A stretch of 64,000 nucleotides of DNA, from the NCBI GenBank assembly GCA_004352715.1, contig SCFE01000090.1, positions 1,448,080 through 1,512,079 of the forward strand, written 5' to 3'. Each line of letters starts with the position of its first letter. The stretch's first letter is position 1. Below, piece after piece: positions 34,901-48,300 of this stretch. The DNA is from Hofstenia miamia (Eukaryota; Xenacoelomorpha; Acoela). Position numbers and translations under genes: made by a program. The notes below the pieces were generated by a model. The model had not been told where the DNA came from and did not search any database. It was given only the letters and a program-made list of their open reading frames with translations.

Positions 34901-37900
34901 ACATTCTCAATGATAAAAAAGTCTTTTAATATGTACATCGATGGCTTTTTCAGCATTTTTCTATATTTCAGTTGTGTATTGCTGAGTAATTGAGAATAGA
35001 CAATGCATATATATTATTCAGTGTTTTAATTTTGCACATTTCAGGTGTTGAAACTTTTTTCATTTTAATGCCCCTATACTTTTGTTTCGAAGCCACCGCA
35101 GAATTTATAGTCTATGAGAAATATATTAATGCACATAACATGTAAAATCGGAATATTGTGTAAACACTGTTTAAATAAGCTATTTTTTAGTTTCAGTAGT
35201 AAATTTGATATCGATTTAAGGTGTTTTAGAGAAATGAAAAAATTTACTAAGGTGTTGCTATATGAATAGGAATAAGGTAATAGAAACGTGAAAATAATTT
35301 AATAAAAATCTTTGATCTTATTTAAGTGTGACAAAAATGGCTATAAGTTCGACAAAACCAAGGCGACCAAAATAATTTAGCTCGCCTTCGACAAAACCTA
35401 TTTTCATCATAATAAAAAACAGCTTAATGGATGGAAGGGGTGATATTGTTACTGAAATTGTTGAACAAAATAATGGTCGAATTTCACTTCATAATATTAG
35501 TCAGGAAACAAACAGTGTCCTAGTGTTTAATGGATGATAAAATCACAATTAGGTTTCAGTGATTTTTACTCTTTGTAAATATCGTTATTGCGCGTTTTCA
35601 TGCAATATTATTAATTTTATTTTTGCGTCGGTTTTGAAACAAACTATAATTTTAAAATATTTACTTGCATTCAATACATTCTATTTTTTACAACTAAGGC
35701 TTTCAAAGTTTCAAATTTGAATGCATTAAGGTTTGAATTCAAAATTTGAGCAGCACTTAAAATTAGATCGCAAGATTTGAAAACTCTTATAATTTGTTCA
35801 TATTTTCAAATAAACCTAACAATGATGTAGAATTAAGTCAAGCTTTAGCGTCAGCATGAAAATCATTATGAAATTTATAGGCACACGGTTAAGTAAGAAC
35901 CCAATGGGTATAAGTCCAAGACTGGTAATGTGTTCCTTGAGCATTAATAGCTAAGTGATTTTACTGTTTGCAGAACTTATGTGACCACATCTAGTTATAT
36001 CACTATTTTCAAATTTGACATAGGTGATGTTCCTACTTGAATATGACTTCCTGGAAATCACAGGACATAAAATTTTGTATTTTAGACATCGCACACAGTG
36101 ATATTATGTACCGGTACTCTGTGTCATTATATGTTTTTCATATGAATTTTTTTAAAGAATTTTCTTCACAAAAATAGACATTACAAGTTAATGGGAATTC
36201 ACTTCGATCCAAGACATTAAAAAATAAGAATTCTTTTTGTGTACCTTTTCTAAAGTTTCAAATTGTCTTTGAAATTTGTAACGTTTGAGAAATTGTTTGA
36301 AAAAATAATAAAACAGCTTTATAAAAACTAAACCTCGAATCCAGCATTGCATTCACAATTTCCATCACTTTGTGAGCAGCGGCCATGTATACATTGACAT
36401 GTTACATTACAACCTTCTCCAGCAGTTCCTTCAGGGCATTCTTCATTGCATCTAGGTTTTTCATATAACTTTTATTTTAAAAATACAATGAATATTTAAA
36501 TAAAGATTTCATAGATTGCATTTTTTATGCATTAACACACCGTGGACAAAGTTCTTTGCACTGACGATTAATTCAAGCAAAAAAGAAATATTTAGTACAT
36601 TTAGTACAATATGTCTTTACAATCTGTAACACAGCTGCTTCAAATTTGAACCAGCAAATGAACTATAAGGTACCAGTATTATTTTGAAATTATAGACTCA
36701 TTTGTCTTGTAGCTTTCAGTAAAATGCCTTGAATTACATTTGATATCAGAAATAAATCAAATAAACTAGTTGATCAGAATACGTAATGGTTTAACATTTG
36801 CGATATTTGCAACGATTTGACAGTAATAATGAGTAAAATAGTTTTATTAATTTGCAAGTGACAAGGATCACAATTCTATACTATGATGGTGATGACTATG
36901 CCAAGACACATCACGGTAAATAGTAACTAGTGTTCCCAGTACATCTAAGGTAAAAATGGGTTAAATGTAACCAATCTACAACAATATTCTCAATATTTCA
37001 AAGTGATAATTGCCATACATTTTCCGGAAAACAAAGATTGAACTTCATCCACGAAGGAGACAGTGTGTTCGTCGACTTGCTAAAATGCGTCATAAAGGTC
37101 GAGATTGCAGAAAGACAACTATATTTTTCCAGTTCATAATGGTTTGGGGGCAAACCTTATTAATTAATATAAAACTATAATTGGATGAACTGGTTCCGCA
37201 AATGCAAATGAATTCCAAGAGCTATCTCAACCTTATACAAGCCCGTCATTGCTTTTTCAACAAAATGGGGCAACGTGTCACACAGGCCAGTCGGCATCCA
37301 AATTTCTTTATAATTTTAAAGTAAGCTTGCTCCGAAACTTCTCAGCCCTGATTTATCGATAATTGAGAACGGATCCAACGTGTTAAAAAACTGTTCAATC
37401 CTCAGGAATCCACCTTCATTAGATGGGCTCTGGAGCTTCAAAGAAGAATGCTATAAAATGTATACCACAGCAATAACTGTTGCATTGGCAAATTACAAAC
37501 ATTATTAGTAAGAAGGGTCAAAGCATTGCCGCGTATTAGGCTTGCCAAATTTTATTCCAAAAACATCCCAAGTAAAAGTAATAAACATTTTTGTTTTATC
37601 TTTTTGTTAATGAATATTTTGTACACCACTTAATAGTAAGCATGTAATTTTGCAACTTCATTTACTTCAATACAAAAGCTGCAGCACAATGTTCTTAGAA
37701 AATCTTCAAAAATTACTGTGAGATCCCCAGGCTTGCAGTGAGTGGCATTTTTTAACCCAAAACCCAAATCACACCACAAAAAATGACTACAAATCCGCGC
37801 CAAAAGCTCCACAACACACCACAGCATACCACGGAAAGAATAACTTGCCAATGACATCCCACAAAAATTTTTGATAAAATTGCCAAATATTTCAGTAGAA

Positions 37901-37932
37901 TAATTGTAGACCCACAGGATTTTATGTATATA

Positions 37933-37972
<40 letters not shown>

Positions 37973-40900
37973 CAAAAACGTTTAGTACTTATTACCGTCA
38001 TCTTCACTCTTGTTGTATTCAGCTTGAGATTTGATAATTTTTAGAAATAAGGCTAGCTACAAAGATTCCTACCCCACAAGCTAAAATCTCACCCCATATG
38101 TGGTGTGGCGCGTGGGCATCACACTCCCACGGCAAACCTGGAGATTTCAGAAGAACTATATAATTCACAGATTCCGAAGATATTAAAAATAGACAATTGC
38201 GCATTTTCTGCTATAATCTAATCGTCTTTTAAATAAACATAAACATCTTTGTTAACACATGAATAGATTAAAACAACTCGATATTTTTTACTCACATCTG
38301 GTTTGGAGTCATTATAACCCCGGTATCGGTAGACCTGTTCTTATCTCTTTTTGCGAAGTATAGCAACATGTCAGTTTTCACGTTTGCTAAGTCAACTTAA
38401 AATTATTTAGTTAGGGCTCGGTAGTATATACCGAAAAAAACGAAACAAGCGAACAAAATGAAAGAGTTTTTAGTTTTCTGCAGAAACACTCATTTGTGTT
38501 ATCTTGAAGAAACTATGCAGTCAAGTTTCAAGTTGAATTGTCACTTAGTTTTACTTGAGAGTAACAATTTAAATTAGTGCTTTGAAAAAATATGTTGAAA
38601 AAGTTTCCGATGTAAAAAGCTAATTTTTTGGAAACCGCCTAGCATTGGATCCGCAATAAATATTTCTGATATGCCTCTAGTATGTAAATGAGTTTAATTG
38701 AAAAACATATGCGGAATAATATGAAAATGTTGTAACACCCTCAAATGAAAAATGAAAATAGGGAAACACTTGGTTGCAGATGATAGGTTTTCTCTAATCC
38801 AATACTAAAATATGTTCATGGTTTTTCAAATTAACACAATATGGACAAAATTAAACTAAAAGTTCAAATACATCACTATAGACAAAAATGAATAGTATTA
38901 ATCTATTCTTCTTGTATGACTTAGTGACACTGGTGTCTACAAGGTGAACACCGTTAATAATACGTAGGCCACCTTATTTTTTCCAAAAATAAATTTTTCC
39001 ATGTGTGTTTATATAGTGGCCTCAGTGCTTACAACCGTCAACGTGTACACTTGTAATTTAGAAAAGTGTAGTGGCTAGCGTAGAGGAAATTACTTAGCTA
39101 CTGCTTTGTACATTGCCAAATAAACTGTTTTTCTTAACAAATAAGGGGGTTATCTCCAAAAAAATAAGCAGCCTTTCAAATTTCAATCGTCATTAATTTT
39201 GAATTTATCTGCATAACATTAGACTCAATTCTTTCACAGTGTAATAGAGAATAGCATCATTAAAATTGAAATATGTATACGCTTGAATTAAAATGGCGTC
39301 AAGTGCGTAGCCAAGGGGGGCGGTCTGGCGGCTGCCCCAAAGAGGACTCTAGACAAGGGCTGAGCTTTATATGGGTACCAATGTTAATGATAAAGAATAA
39401 AACGTGTAAAAAATTAACATAATGCAAAAAGACCATTCAAGAAATTAACCACTTCTTATTGGAGCCTTAGTAGCAGGCTTGTCATTAAATGAGTAAAGAC
39501 ACTCTGGAAAGTTTTGTTATTGAAATACTGGAGTATTATTTTGTTTTTGAACAATCTCAATGTGTTTTCAAGATATAGCAATCACTTAGGGGGAAGGTGA
39601 TTCTCAATTCACATTAGAATAGATTAGAAAAAATTGAATAAAATTTCTACATGTGTATTTATATTTTTGCTTTACCTCATAATGTTACTAATAAATAAAT
39701 GTGTAACGCCAACAGGCGCGGCCCTAGAACATTTCAAACCGGGAGGGGGGCACTTCAATTGTTTAGTTTATGTGACAAAGCGAATATATATTTGCAACCA
39801 GTGTAAACGAGTGCGTTATTTACTTTATGTGTACATTACGCATTAAAACGCATCTTTAAAGTCTTTGCAAACCGTTAATTTCTTTAAGTGGCGTGCACAC
39901 TTACAACTTTGCGCGCAACCTATCTTGATTTAATGAGGCGCACAAGAAAAGTTGTAAGTGTGTACGCGATTCCAACTTTGTTGTGAACTTTTAATTCAAT
40001 AATCTATTTCTGAGAAGTGCACAATTTACATTTTGTAACAAACTACTTTTCTTTAATAAAAATATCATTACAAGTGAAGAACATTATTGTAATTAATTAA
40101 CAGATGATATAATTATTATATTATAATAACAATTTTANNNNNNNNNNNNNNNNNNNNNNNNNNNNNNNNNNNNNNNNNNNNNNNNNNNNNNNNNNNNNNN
40201 NNNNNNNNNNNNNNNNNNNNNNNNNNNNNNNNNNNNNNNNNNNNNNNNNNNNNNNNNNNNNNNNNNNNNNNNNNNNNNNNNNNNNNNNNNNNNNNNNNNN
40301 NNNNNNNNNNNNNNNNNNNNNNNNNNNNNNNNNNNNNNNNNNNNNNNNNNNNNNNNNNNNNNNNNNNNNNNNNNNNNNNNNNNNNNNNNNNNNNNNNNNN
40401 NNNNNNNNNNNNNNNNNNNNNNNNNNNNNNNNNNNNNNNNNNNNNNNNNNNNNNNNNNNNNNNNNNNNNNNNNNNNNNNNNNNNNNNNNNNNNNNNNNNN
40501 NNNNNNNNNNNNNNNNNNNNNNNNNNNNNNNNNNNNNNNNNNNNNNNNNNNNNNNNNNNNNNNNNNNNNNNNNNNNNNNNNNNNNNNNNNNNNNNNNNNN
40601 NNNNNNNNNNNNNNNNNNNNNNNNNNNNNNNNNNNNNNNNNNNNNNNNNNNNNNNNNNNNNNNNNNNNNNNNNNNNNNNNNNNNNNNNNNNNNNNNNNNN
40701 NNNNNNNNNNNNNNNNNNNNNNNNNNNNNNNNNNNNNNNNNNNNNNNNNNNNNNNNNNNNNNNNNNNNNNNNNNNNNNNNNNNNNNNNNNNNNNNNNNNN
40801 NNNNNNNNNNNNNNNNNNNNNNNNNNNNNNNNNNNNNNNNNNNNNNNNNNNNNNNNNNNNNNNNNNNNNNNNNNNNNNNNNNNNNNNNNNNNNNNNNNNN

Positions 40901-43900
40901 NNNNNNNNNNNNNNNNNNNNNNNNNNNNNNNNNNNNNNNNNNNNNNNNNNNNNNNNNNNNNNNNNNNNNNNNNNNNNNNNNNNNNNNNNNNNNNNNNNNN
41001 NNNNNNNNNNNNNNNNNNNNNNNNNNNNNNNNNNNNNNNNNNNNNNNNNNNNNNNNNNNNNNNNNNNNNNNNNNNNNNNNNNNNNNNNNNNNNNNNNNNN
41101 NNNNNNNNNNNNNNNNNNNNNNNNNNNNNNNNNNNNNAGACGGGCGTTCTAAGATAATAACGCAATAATTTAAGATATGAAATTACGATTTTCTATTGAG
41201 AAACTTATAATATAACATGATATTATTGTAAAAATTGTGTTTCTAGTGTTAATTAAATGCAATGTTACTATTAAATTTTAAACATTTTCATAATAAAATT
41301 CAACGTAGTTTCCATTTTGCGATGCTCAAGAAAATTGATTTGCTAAACATTAACGCTGCTTAAAACACTGCTGGCTAAGTCTTTGCAAGTGCGTATAGTA
41401 CTGACAAAGTGCGTGTGAATTTGGCATTTCAAGTTATTCACGCACTAGTTATCAAATGAAGTTATACCAACTCTAATCATATTTTGCAAAAATGTCAATG
41501 ATTTATGAGGTTCACAAAAACTTTAAGGTTTGTATTTATACAGATGAAAGCTATTCTTTTAAAGATATTCTTTTATTGATGCCAGATCAGAAAATTTTTC
41601 AAAAAATGCTTTCTATAAATAATTTTTTTATTGAAATAATAACATAAAAAGTCCGCAAGTTCATATTACATTTATGCTTAGATCGTTTGTGAAGAGGGGA
41701 ACCGTACCATACTGAAATGTAAAATAGGTTCCTTAAATATCAATTCTAGTATATTATTTTAACAGCTACCAAAATCATCACACCTAAACTAAGGGTCGTG
41801 TTAGGTGACCAACGACAAAAACTCACTGGTCTTGCATAATTTTGTATTTGGCTATTTATACATTAGTTACTGTAAATTGGGTAACCTGCCATATATAAAT
41901 ATATATACATATTTTTGAAATATGACATTTAGGCCCACCTTAGCCCTTAAACATTTCAGTCAAACCCGATTGCATCGTAACGCTCCCCTAAACGGAAATC
42001 CTGGCTACGCTCCTGAATGGCATAATTTTCAAACAATTTGAAAAATGTTTGAAAACTTAACGAACTACTTACAGTGCTCCTGTGTATCCACCTTTGCATA
42101 TACAGTTTCCAATTTCTTGGTCGCATGTGTCTGTATTTGTTGAATTACACTCACATGTTTCTGCGCAATCCAGACCAAATTTGTTCGGAGGACATGAAAA
42201 TTGACATTGACTTCCGTTGTACCCACGCTTGCAAATACAATCTCCGGTATCTTTGTTGCAATCATAAGAATTATTGTGATTGCAGCTGCAGGACTGATTG
42301 CATGTTGCCCCATACATAAATTTGTTGCAAGCTAAATTAGTAATTTAATTTATTAAGTAATTTCAAATATACTAAGTATGATTGCGCTTAGCTTAGTGCT
42401 AATTATATTTGAGGTTTAAAATTATTTGGTATAATACACATAATCTTATTAAATATCGTGACATTTTTTAAGTTCTTCAACAACGAATTTGAAAATTTCA
42501 TTCAAGGAATGATTATTAATTGTAGATGTTTGTTGTTAGGCGATCTGAAATTTAGTAACGATAGAAATTGGAAACATTGAAAATTGAAATCCTTAACTTA
42601 ACAATCATAACGTTTGTTCCTCCCTATTAACCTTTAGCAGAAGATTTAATCGAAAATACAATTATTTTTGTTCGCATTGGCGTTTTTTATCTTTCGATTT
42701 TTTATCAGAAATTTCAGAGTTGGAATATCATTCCCACTATCGATTTTTTATTGGGAGTGGAAAATCGATAGTGGAACGATTTCCCAACTCCAATTATATT
42801 TTGATTGACAATAAAAAAATCAAACCATCTGTTCAATGATTGGTGGGTCTGTATTCNNNNNNNNNNNNNNNNNNNNNNNNNNNNNNNNNNNNNNNNNNNN
42901 NNNNNNNNNNNNNNNNNNNNNNNNNNNNNNNNNNNNNNNNNNNNNNNNNNNNNNNNNNNNNNNNNNNNNNNNNNNNNNNNNNNNNNNNNNNNNNNNNNNN
43001 NNNNNNNNNNNNNNNNNNNNNNNNNNNNNNNNNNNNNNNNNNNNNNNNNNNNNNNNNNNNNNNNNNNNNNNNNNNNNNNNNNNNNNNNNNNNNNNNNNNN
43101 NNNNNNNNNNNNNNNNNNNNNNNNNNNNNNNNNNNNNNNNNNNNNNNNNNNNNNNNNNNNNNNNNNNNNNNNNNNNNNNNNNNNNNNNNNNNNNNNNNNN
43201 NNNNNNNNNNNNNNNNNNNNNNNNNNNNNNNNNNNNNNNNNNNNNNNNNNNNNNNNNNNNNNNNNNNNNNNNNNNNNNNNNNNNNNNNNNNNNNNNNNNN
43301 NNNNNNNNNNNNNNNNNNNNNNNNNNNNNNNNNNNNNNNNNNNNNNNNNNNNNNNNNNNNNNNNNNNNNNNNNNNNNNNNNNNNNNNNNNNNNNNNNNNN
43401 NNNNNNNNNNNNNNNNNNNNNNNNNNNNNNNNNNNNNNNNNNNNNNNNNNNNNNNNNNNNNNNNNNNNNNNNNNNNNNNNNNNNNNNNNNNNNNNNNNNN
43501 NNNNNNNNNNNNNNNNNNNNNNNNNNNNNNNNNNNNNNNNNNNNNNNNNNNNNNNNNNNNNNNNNNNNNNNNNNNNNNNNNNNNNNNNNNNNNNNNNNNN
43601 NNNNNNNNNNNNNNNNNNNNNNNNNNNNNNNNNNNNNNNNNNNNNNNNNNNNNNNNNNNNNNNNNNNNNNNNNNNNNNNNNNNNNNNNNNNNNNNNNNNN
43701 NNNNNNNNNNNNNNNNNNNNNNNNNNNNNNNNNNNNNNNNNNNNNNNNNNNNNNNNNNNNNNNNNNNNNNNNNNNNNNNNNNNNNNNNNNNNNNNNNNNN
43801 NNNNNNNNNNNNNNNNNNNNNNNNNNNNNNNNNNNNNNNNNNNNNNNNNNNNNNNNACGTAGAACACATGTGGTAATACGTAATGCCAATTAAATGTAGT

Positions 43901-45327
43901 GATTTCTAATATTTAATAACATAAATAACAAATTGCAAGCTGCAATTAAAAGACAACCATTTTTCTGTAATATGAAATTGTAATGATATCACAAGGAAAA
44001 GAAATTCGTTATCATTCTATATCATCAGCATATTCAATTTTGAAACATATCTCACTTCAAATTTCAATCAAAGTTTTTAAACATCACAATTTCTTTAGTT
44101 TAAATTTTCAAATAGTAATAACTTGCTAATAACATACAATTAATGTGGTTTAGACAAATATTAATCGATTTTTTAAAATCGTTTATACTGCAAATGTTAT
44201 AAAAAGCACAAGGTGCTTTCAAAACTATGTCTTTTTCCTTCAGACTGCTTCATTGTATGGGTTGTAATGTAATTTACTGATAAATTTAATTATAAAAATT
44301 GCAATACATATAATTCAACTAAAGAGTTGTGCGCAAAGTTGTAAGTGTGTACGCAAAATATTTTTGTTGTGAACTTTATAATTACCCAAAAAGTTGTGCG
44401 CAAAGTTGTAGGTGTGCACGCTACTTTACAGACGGGCGTTCTAAGATAATAACGCAATAATTTAAGATATGAAATTACGATTTTCTATTGAGAAACTTAT
44501 AATATAACATGATATTATTGTAAAAATTGTGTTTTTTCTATTAATTAAATGCAATGTTACTATTAAATTTTAAACATTTTCATAATATAATTCAACGTAG
44601 TTTCCATTTTGCGATGCTCGAGAAAATTGATTTGCTAAACATTAACGCTGCTTAAAACACTGCTGGCTAAGTCTTTGCAAGTGCGTATAGTACTGACAAA
44701 GTGCGTGTGAATTTGGGATTTCAGGTTATTCACGCACTAGTTATCAAATGAAGTTATACCAACTCTAATCATATTTTGCAAAAATGTCAATGATTTATGA
44801 GGTTCACAAAAAACTTTAAGGTTTGTATTTATACAGATGAAAGCTAGTCTTTTAAAGATATTCTTTTATTGATGCCAGATCAGAAAATTTTTCAAGAAAT
44901 GCTTTCTATCGTATAAAAAACACTAAAAAATAATTTTTTTATTGAAATAATAACATAAAAAGTCCGCAAGTTCATATTATATTTATGCTTAGATCGTTTG
45001 TGAAGAGGGGAACCGTACCTTACTGAAATGTAAAATAGGTTCCTTAAATATCAATTCTAGTATATTATTTTAACAGCTACTAAAATCATCACACCTAAAC
45101 TAAGGGTCGTGTTAGGTGACCAACGACAAAAACTCACTGATCTTGCATAATTTTGTATTTGGCTATTTATACATTAGTTACTGTAAATTGAATCTACAGG
45201 TTAAGGGCACAATTACTCAAACATCTTATGCAGTGTTGAATCTAGGATTGAAATTCCGAGTACGGATTCCATATAAGTCCACTTAAGTGGCTACAGAGCA
45301 TAAATTTTCAGAAATAGATGGGTAACC

Positions 45328-45367
<40 letters not shown>

Positions 45368-48300
45368 TTTTGAAATATGACATTTAGGCCCACNACTAAG
45401 GGTCGTGTTAGGTGACCAACGACAAAAACTCACTGGTCTTGCATAATTTTGTATTTGGCTATTTATACATTAGTTACTGTAAATTGGGTAACCTGCCATA
45501 TATATATATATATACATATTTTTGAAATATGACATTTAGGCCCACCTTAGCCCTTAAACATTTCAGTCAAACCCGATTGCATCGTAACGCTCCCCTAAAC
45601 GGAAATCCTGACTACGCTCTTGAATGGCATAATTTTCAAACAATTTGAAAAATGTTTGAAAACTTAACGAACTACTTACAGTGCTCCTGTATATCCACCT
45701 TTGCATATACAGTTTCCAATTTCTTTGTCGCATGTGTCTGTATTTGTTGAATTACACTCACATGTTTCTGCGCAATCCAGACCAAATTTGTTCGGAGGAC
45801 ATGAAAATTGACATTGACTTCCGTTGTACCCACGCTTGCAAATACAATCTCCGGTATCTTTGTTGCAATCATAAGAATTATTGTGATTGCAGCTGCAGGA
45901 CTGATTGCATGTTGCCCCATACATAAATTTGTTGCAAGCTAAATTAGTAATTTAATTTATTAAGTAATTTCAAATATACTAAGTATGATTGCACTTAGCT
46001 TAGTGCTAATTATATTTGAGGTTTAAAATTATTTGGTATAATACACATAATCTTATTAAATATCGTGACATTTTTTAACTTCTTCAACAACGAATTTGAA
46101 CGTTTCATTCAAGGAATGAAATTTACTAACGATAGAAATTGGAAAAATTGAAAATTGAAATCCTTAACGTTTGTTCCTCCCTATTAACTTTTAGCAGAAG
46201 ATTTAATCGAAAATACAATTATTTTTGTTCGCATTGGCGTTTTTTATCTTTCGATTTTTTATCAGAAATTTCAGAGTTGGAATATCATTCCCACTATCGA
46301 TTTTTTATTGGGAGTGGAAAATCGATAGTGGAACGATTTCCCAACTCCAATTATATTTTGATTGACAATAAAAAAATCAAAGCATCTGTTCAATGATTGG
46401 TGGGTCTGTATTCTACTTCAACTAAGCAAATATTTTCAATAACTATCCGGCTCGAGTTTTATCATAGTTCCTACTATTGGTTTATTTTAGACGAAAGTAA
46501 TTTAGTTTTCCCAAAAATAGAGCATGTAGCGTTCCCACTATCGACCTTTATCAGCTGATAAAAAAACAGATAGAGTATTCTTGAAAGGTGATAAAAGTCG
46601 ATAGTGGAAACACACCTATAGACACCCTTCCCAAAGAGGGCTTGCAGTTTCAATTGAAATACATCATTTTTTTCCACAAATTCCCTAATCAGTATTTGAT
46701 TGAGAAATCGTCCTGTAACATGTCTTTCATTGTTTGCACATGGTAAAAAATTTAAACTTAGCTAATACTACTTTTAGTTTTTGGTATGAGAACACACAAT
46801 ATTTAATTTTTGTTATGTCAAATTTTATATTTTCAAAAAAATTGAATCATTTGTGAAGTTTTAATTCACATCTTTTGGGAAAATTTGTCAATTTTTCTAC
46901 TTTTTTTATTCCATTTTCACAGCAACACAACAATTCCCATACGTAAATTCAAATTTGGGTTTTCACAAATCTCAAATTGTGAATCTTCATCAAAGTGCAA
47001 GACCGCAAAATCTTGGGTTCATACTAAAAGTGAATTTCGATATGACGTTGCGAATAGGTCTAAATTTCTTATCTTTTGATATGCAAATCAGTTAGCTCTG
47101 TATTTTTGCAATTTCATTCGGTAATTTCAGTATTTGGAAGGTATTTGCTTGTTTTTACAGTAATGTATCTGGTTTATAGCTTGTTGCAATGTGATATCAT
47201 TTTATAATAATTGTTTAACATTTTGATTTGTGCAACAATTTGAAGCACTCTATTGCGATATCAATTGTAATGCCAACGCAATGTTTGAAATTGCACTATT
47301 ATTGCAAATATATTGTTAGTTAAATTCTTCATATTCTTAAATTATTGTTAAGCAAATAACTCTATTTTAACAACAACTCCAGTTTAACCCTTTGAGGTTG
47401 TAGGTACACATATTTACCACCTAAACAAATCCGTTTTTCTAGACTGCTATAATTCAAGGTTTATTTGCATGATTAATCTTAAAATAATGATAGGTTAATA
47501 TATTTTTTAAAGTTTCAGCCAAATTGCTAATTGTCCGCAAACTTTTTGTTAATTGAGTATGATATTCCTGGTTGATCAATCTGATCACTAATTTGGAAAT
47601 TAATATAATTAAGCTAATCACGTGGTTAAAAAGAGTGTTTGGCAATCCATGTGTGTCGAAGATATTGTGTTGATCTTGCCATTAATTTTTAGGTAATCAT
47701 TAATTGACTCCCTAGGGGCTGCGAGTACATATATGTACTATTCTAGTGTAGCATCAGAAATGTATTTCAAAATTTAATTTTGAATGCAAATCATTCGTTT
47801 TACTACTAAAGCAGCAAATTTAACCGCGTAAGTAAAAGTAAATCATTTAAGGATGAGAGCTTTCTTTCAGTTCTATTTGTTAACATTCAGTGATTTTTTG
47901 ATGTACATGCCATAAATGGAGTCATGTCAGGCTTGTTCCAACAGATAATTCTTTAAACTTTACAATATTTTGATACTACTCCATTAACATCTCATTACAA
48001 ATTTGAGCAGATTTCGTTTTGAATTCCTAGTAAAAGTGCCCTAGTATTAGTGGGGTTGTGTGAAATTGACAAATTCACAAAATGAGCTGGGTTGAACAGG
48101 GTTGAAATTAATTGAAGCTAATAATTTTTCTCAAAATATAATAAGACAATTTCGGTTAATTATATTTTGAAAATATTAAATTTTTCAAAGGGTGACTTCA
48201 ACAATTATTTGAATTGGAGAAACGATCAATTAATCATTAGTACATGTATTTACGTACGTGAAAATATCTAGTTGGGTCGATGCAATAATTTTAGCGGGCT

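Larger units (their letters stand above)
41138..42856. repeat. Contig duplicated at 44,430-46,412
   Basis: Starts AGACGGGCGTTCTAAGATAA and ends TGGTGGGTCTGTATTC, both also in the copy. Differences are substitutions and small indels, including one of 24 bases near 44,915 and one of about 170 bases near 45,190-45,330. Flanked on both sides by 1,000-N gaps. Confidence 0.92.

Noticed and set aside
42065-42319. Other frames over the EGF exons
   Set aside because: Only the frame with cysteine-spaced EGF motifs and matching splice phases is real.
46139-46396. 85-codon + strand frame
   Set aside because: It spans the hairpin MITE in the duplicated block and has no relative I recognise.
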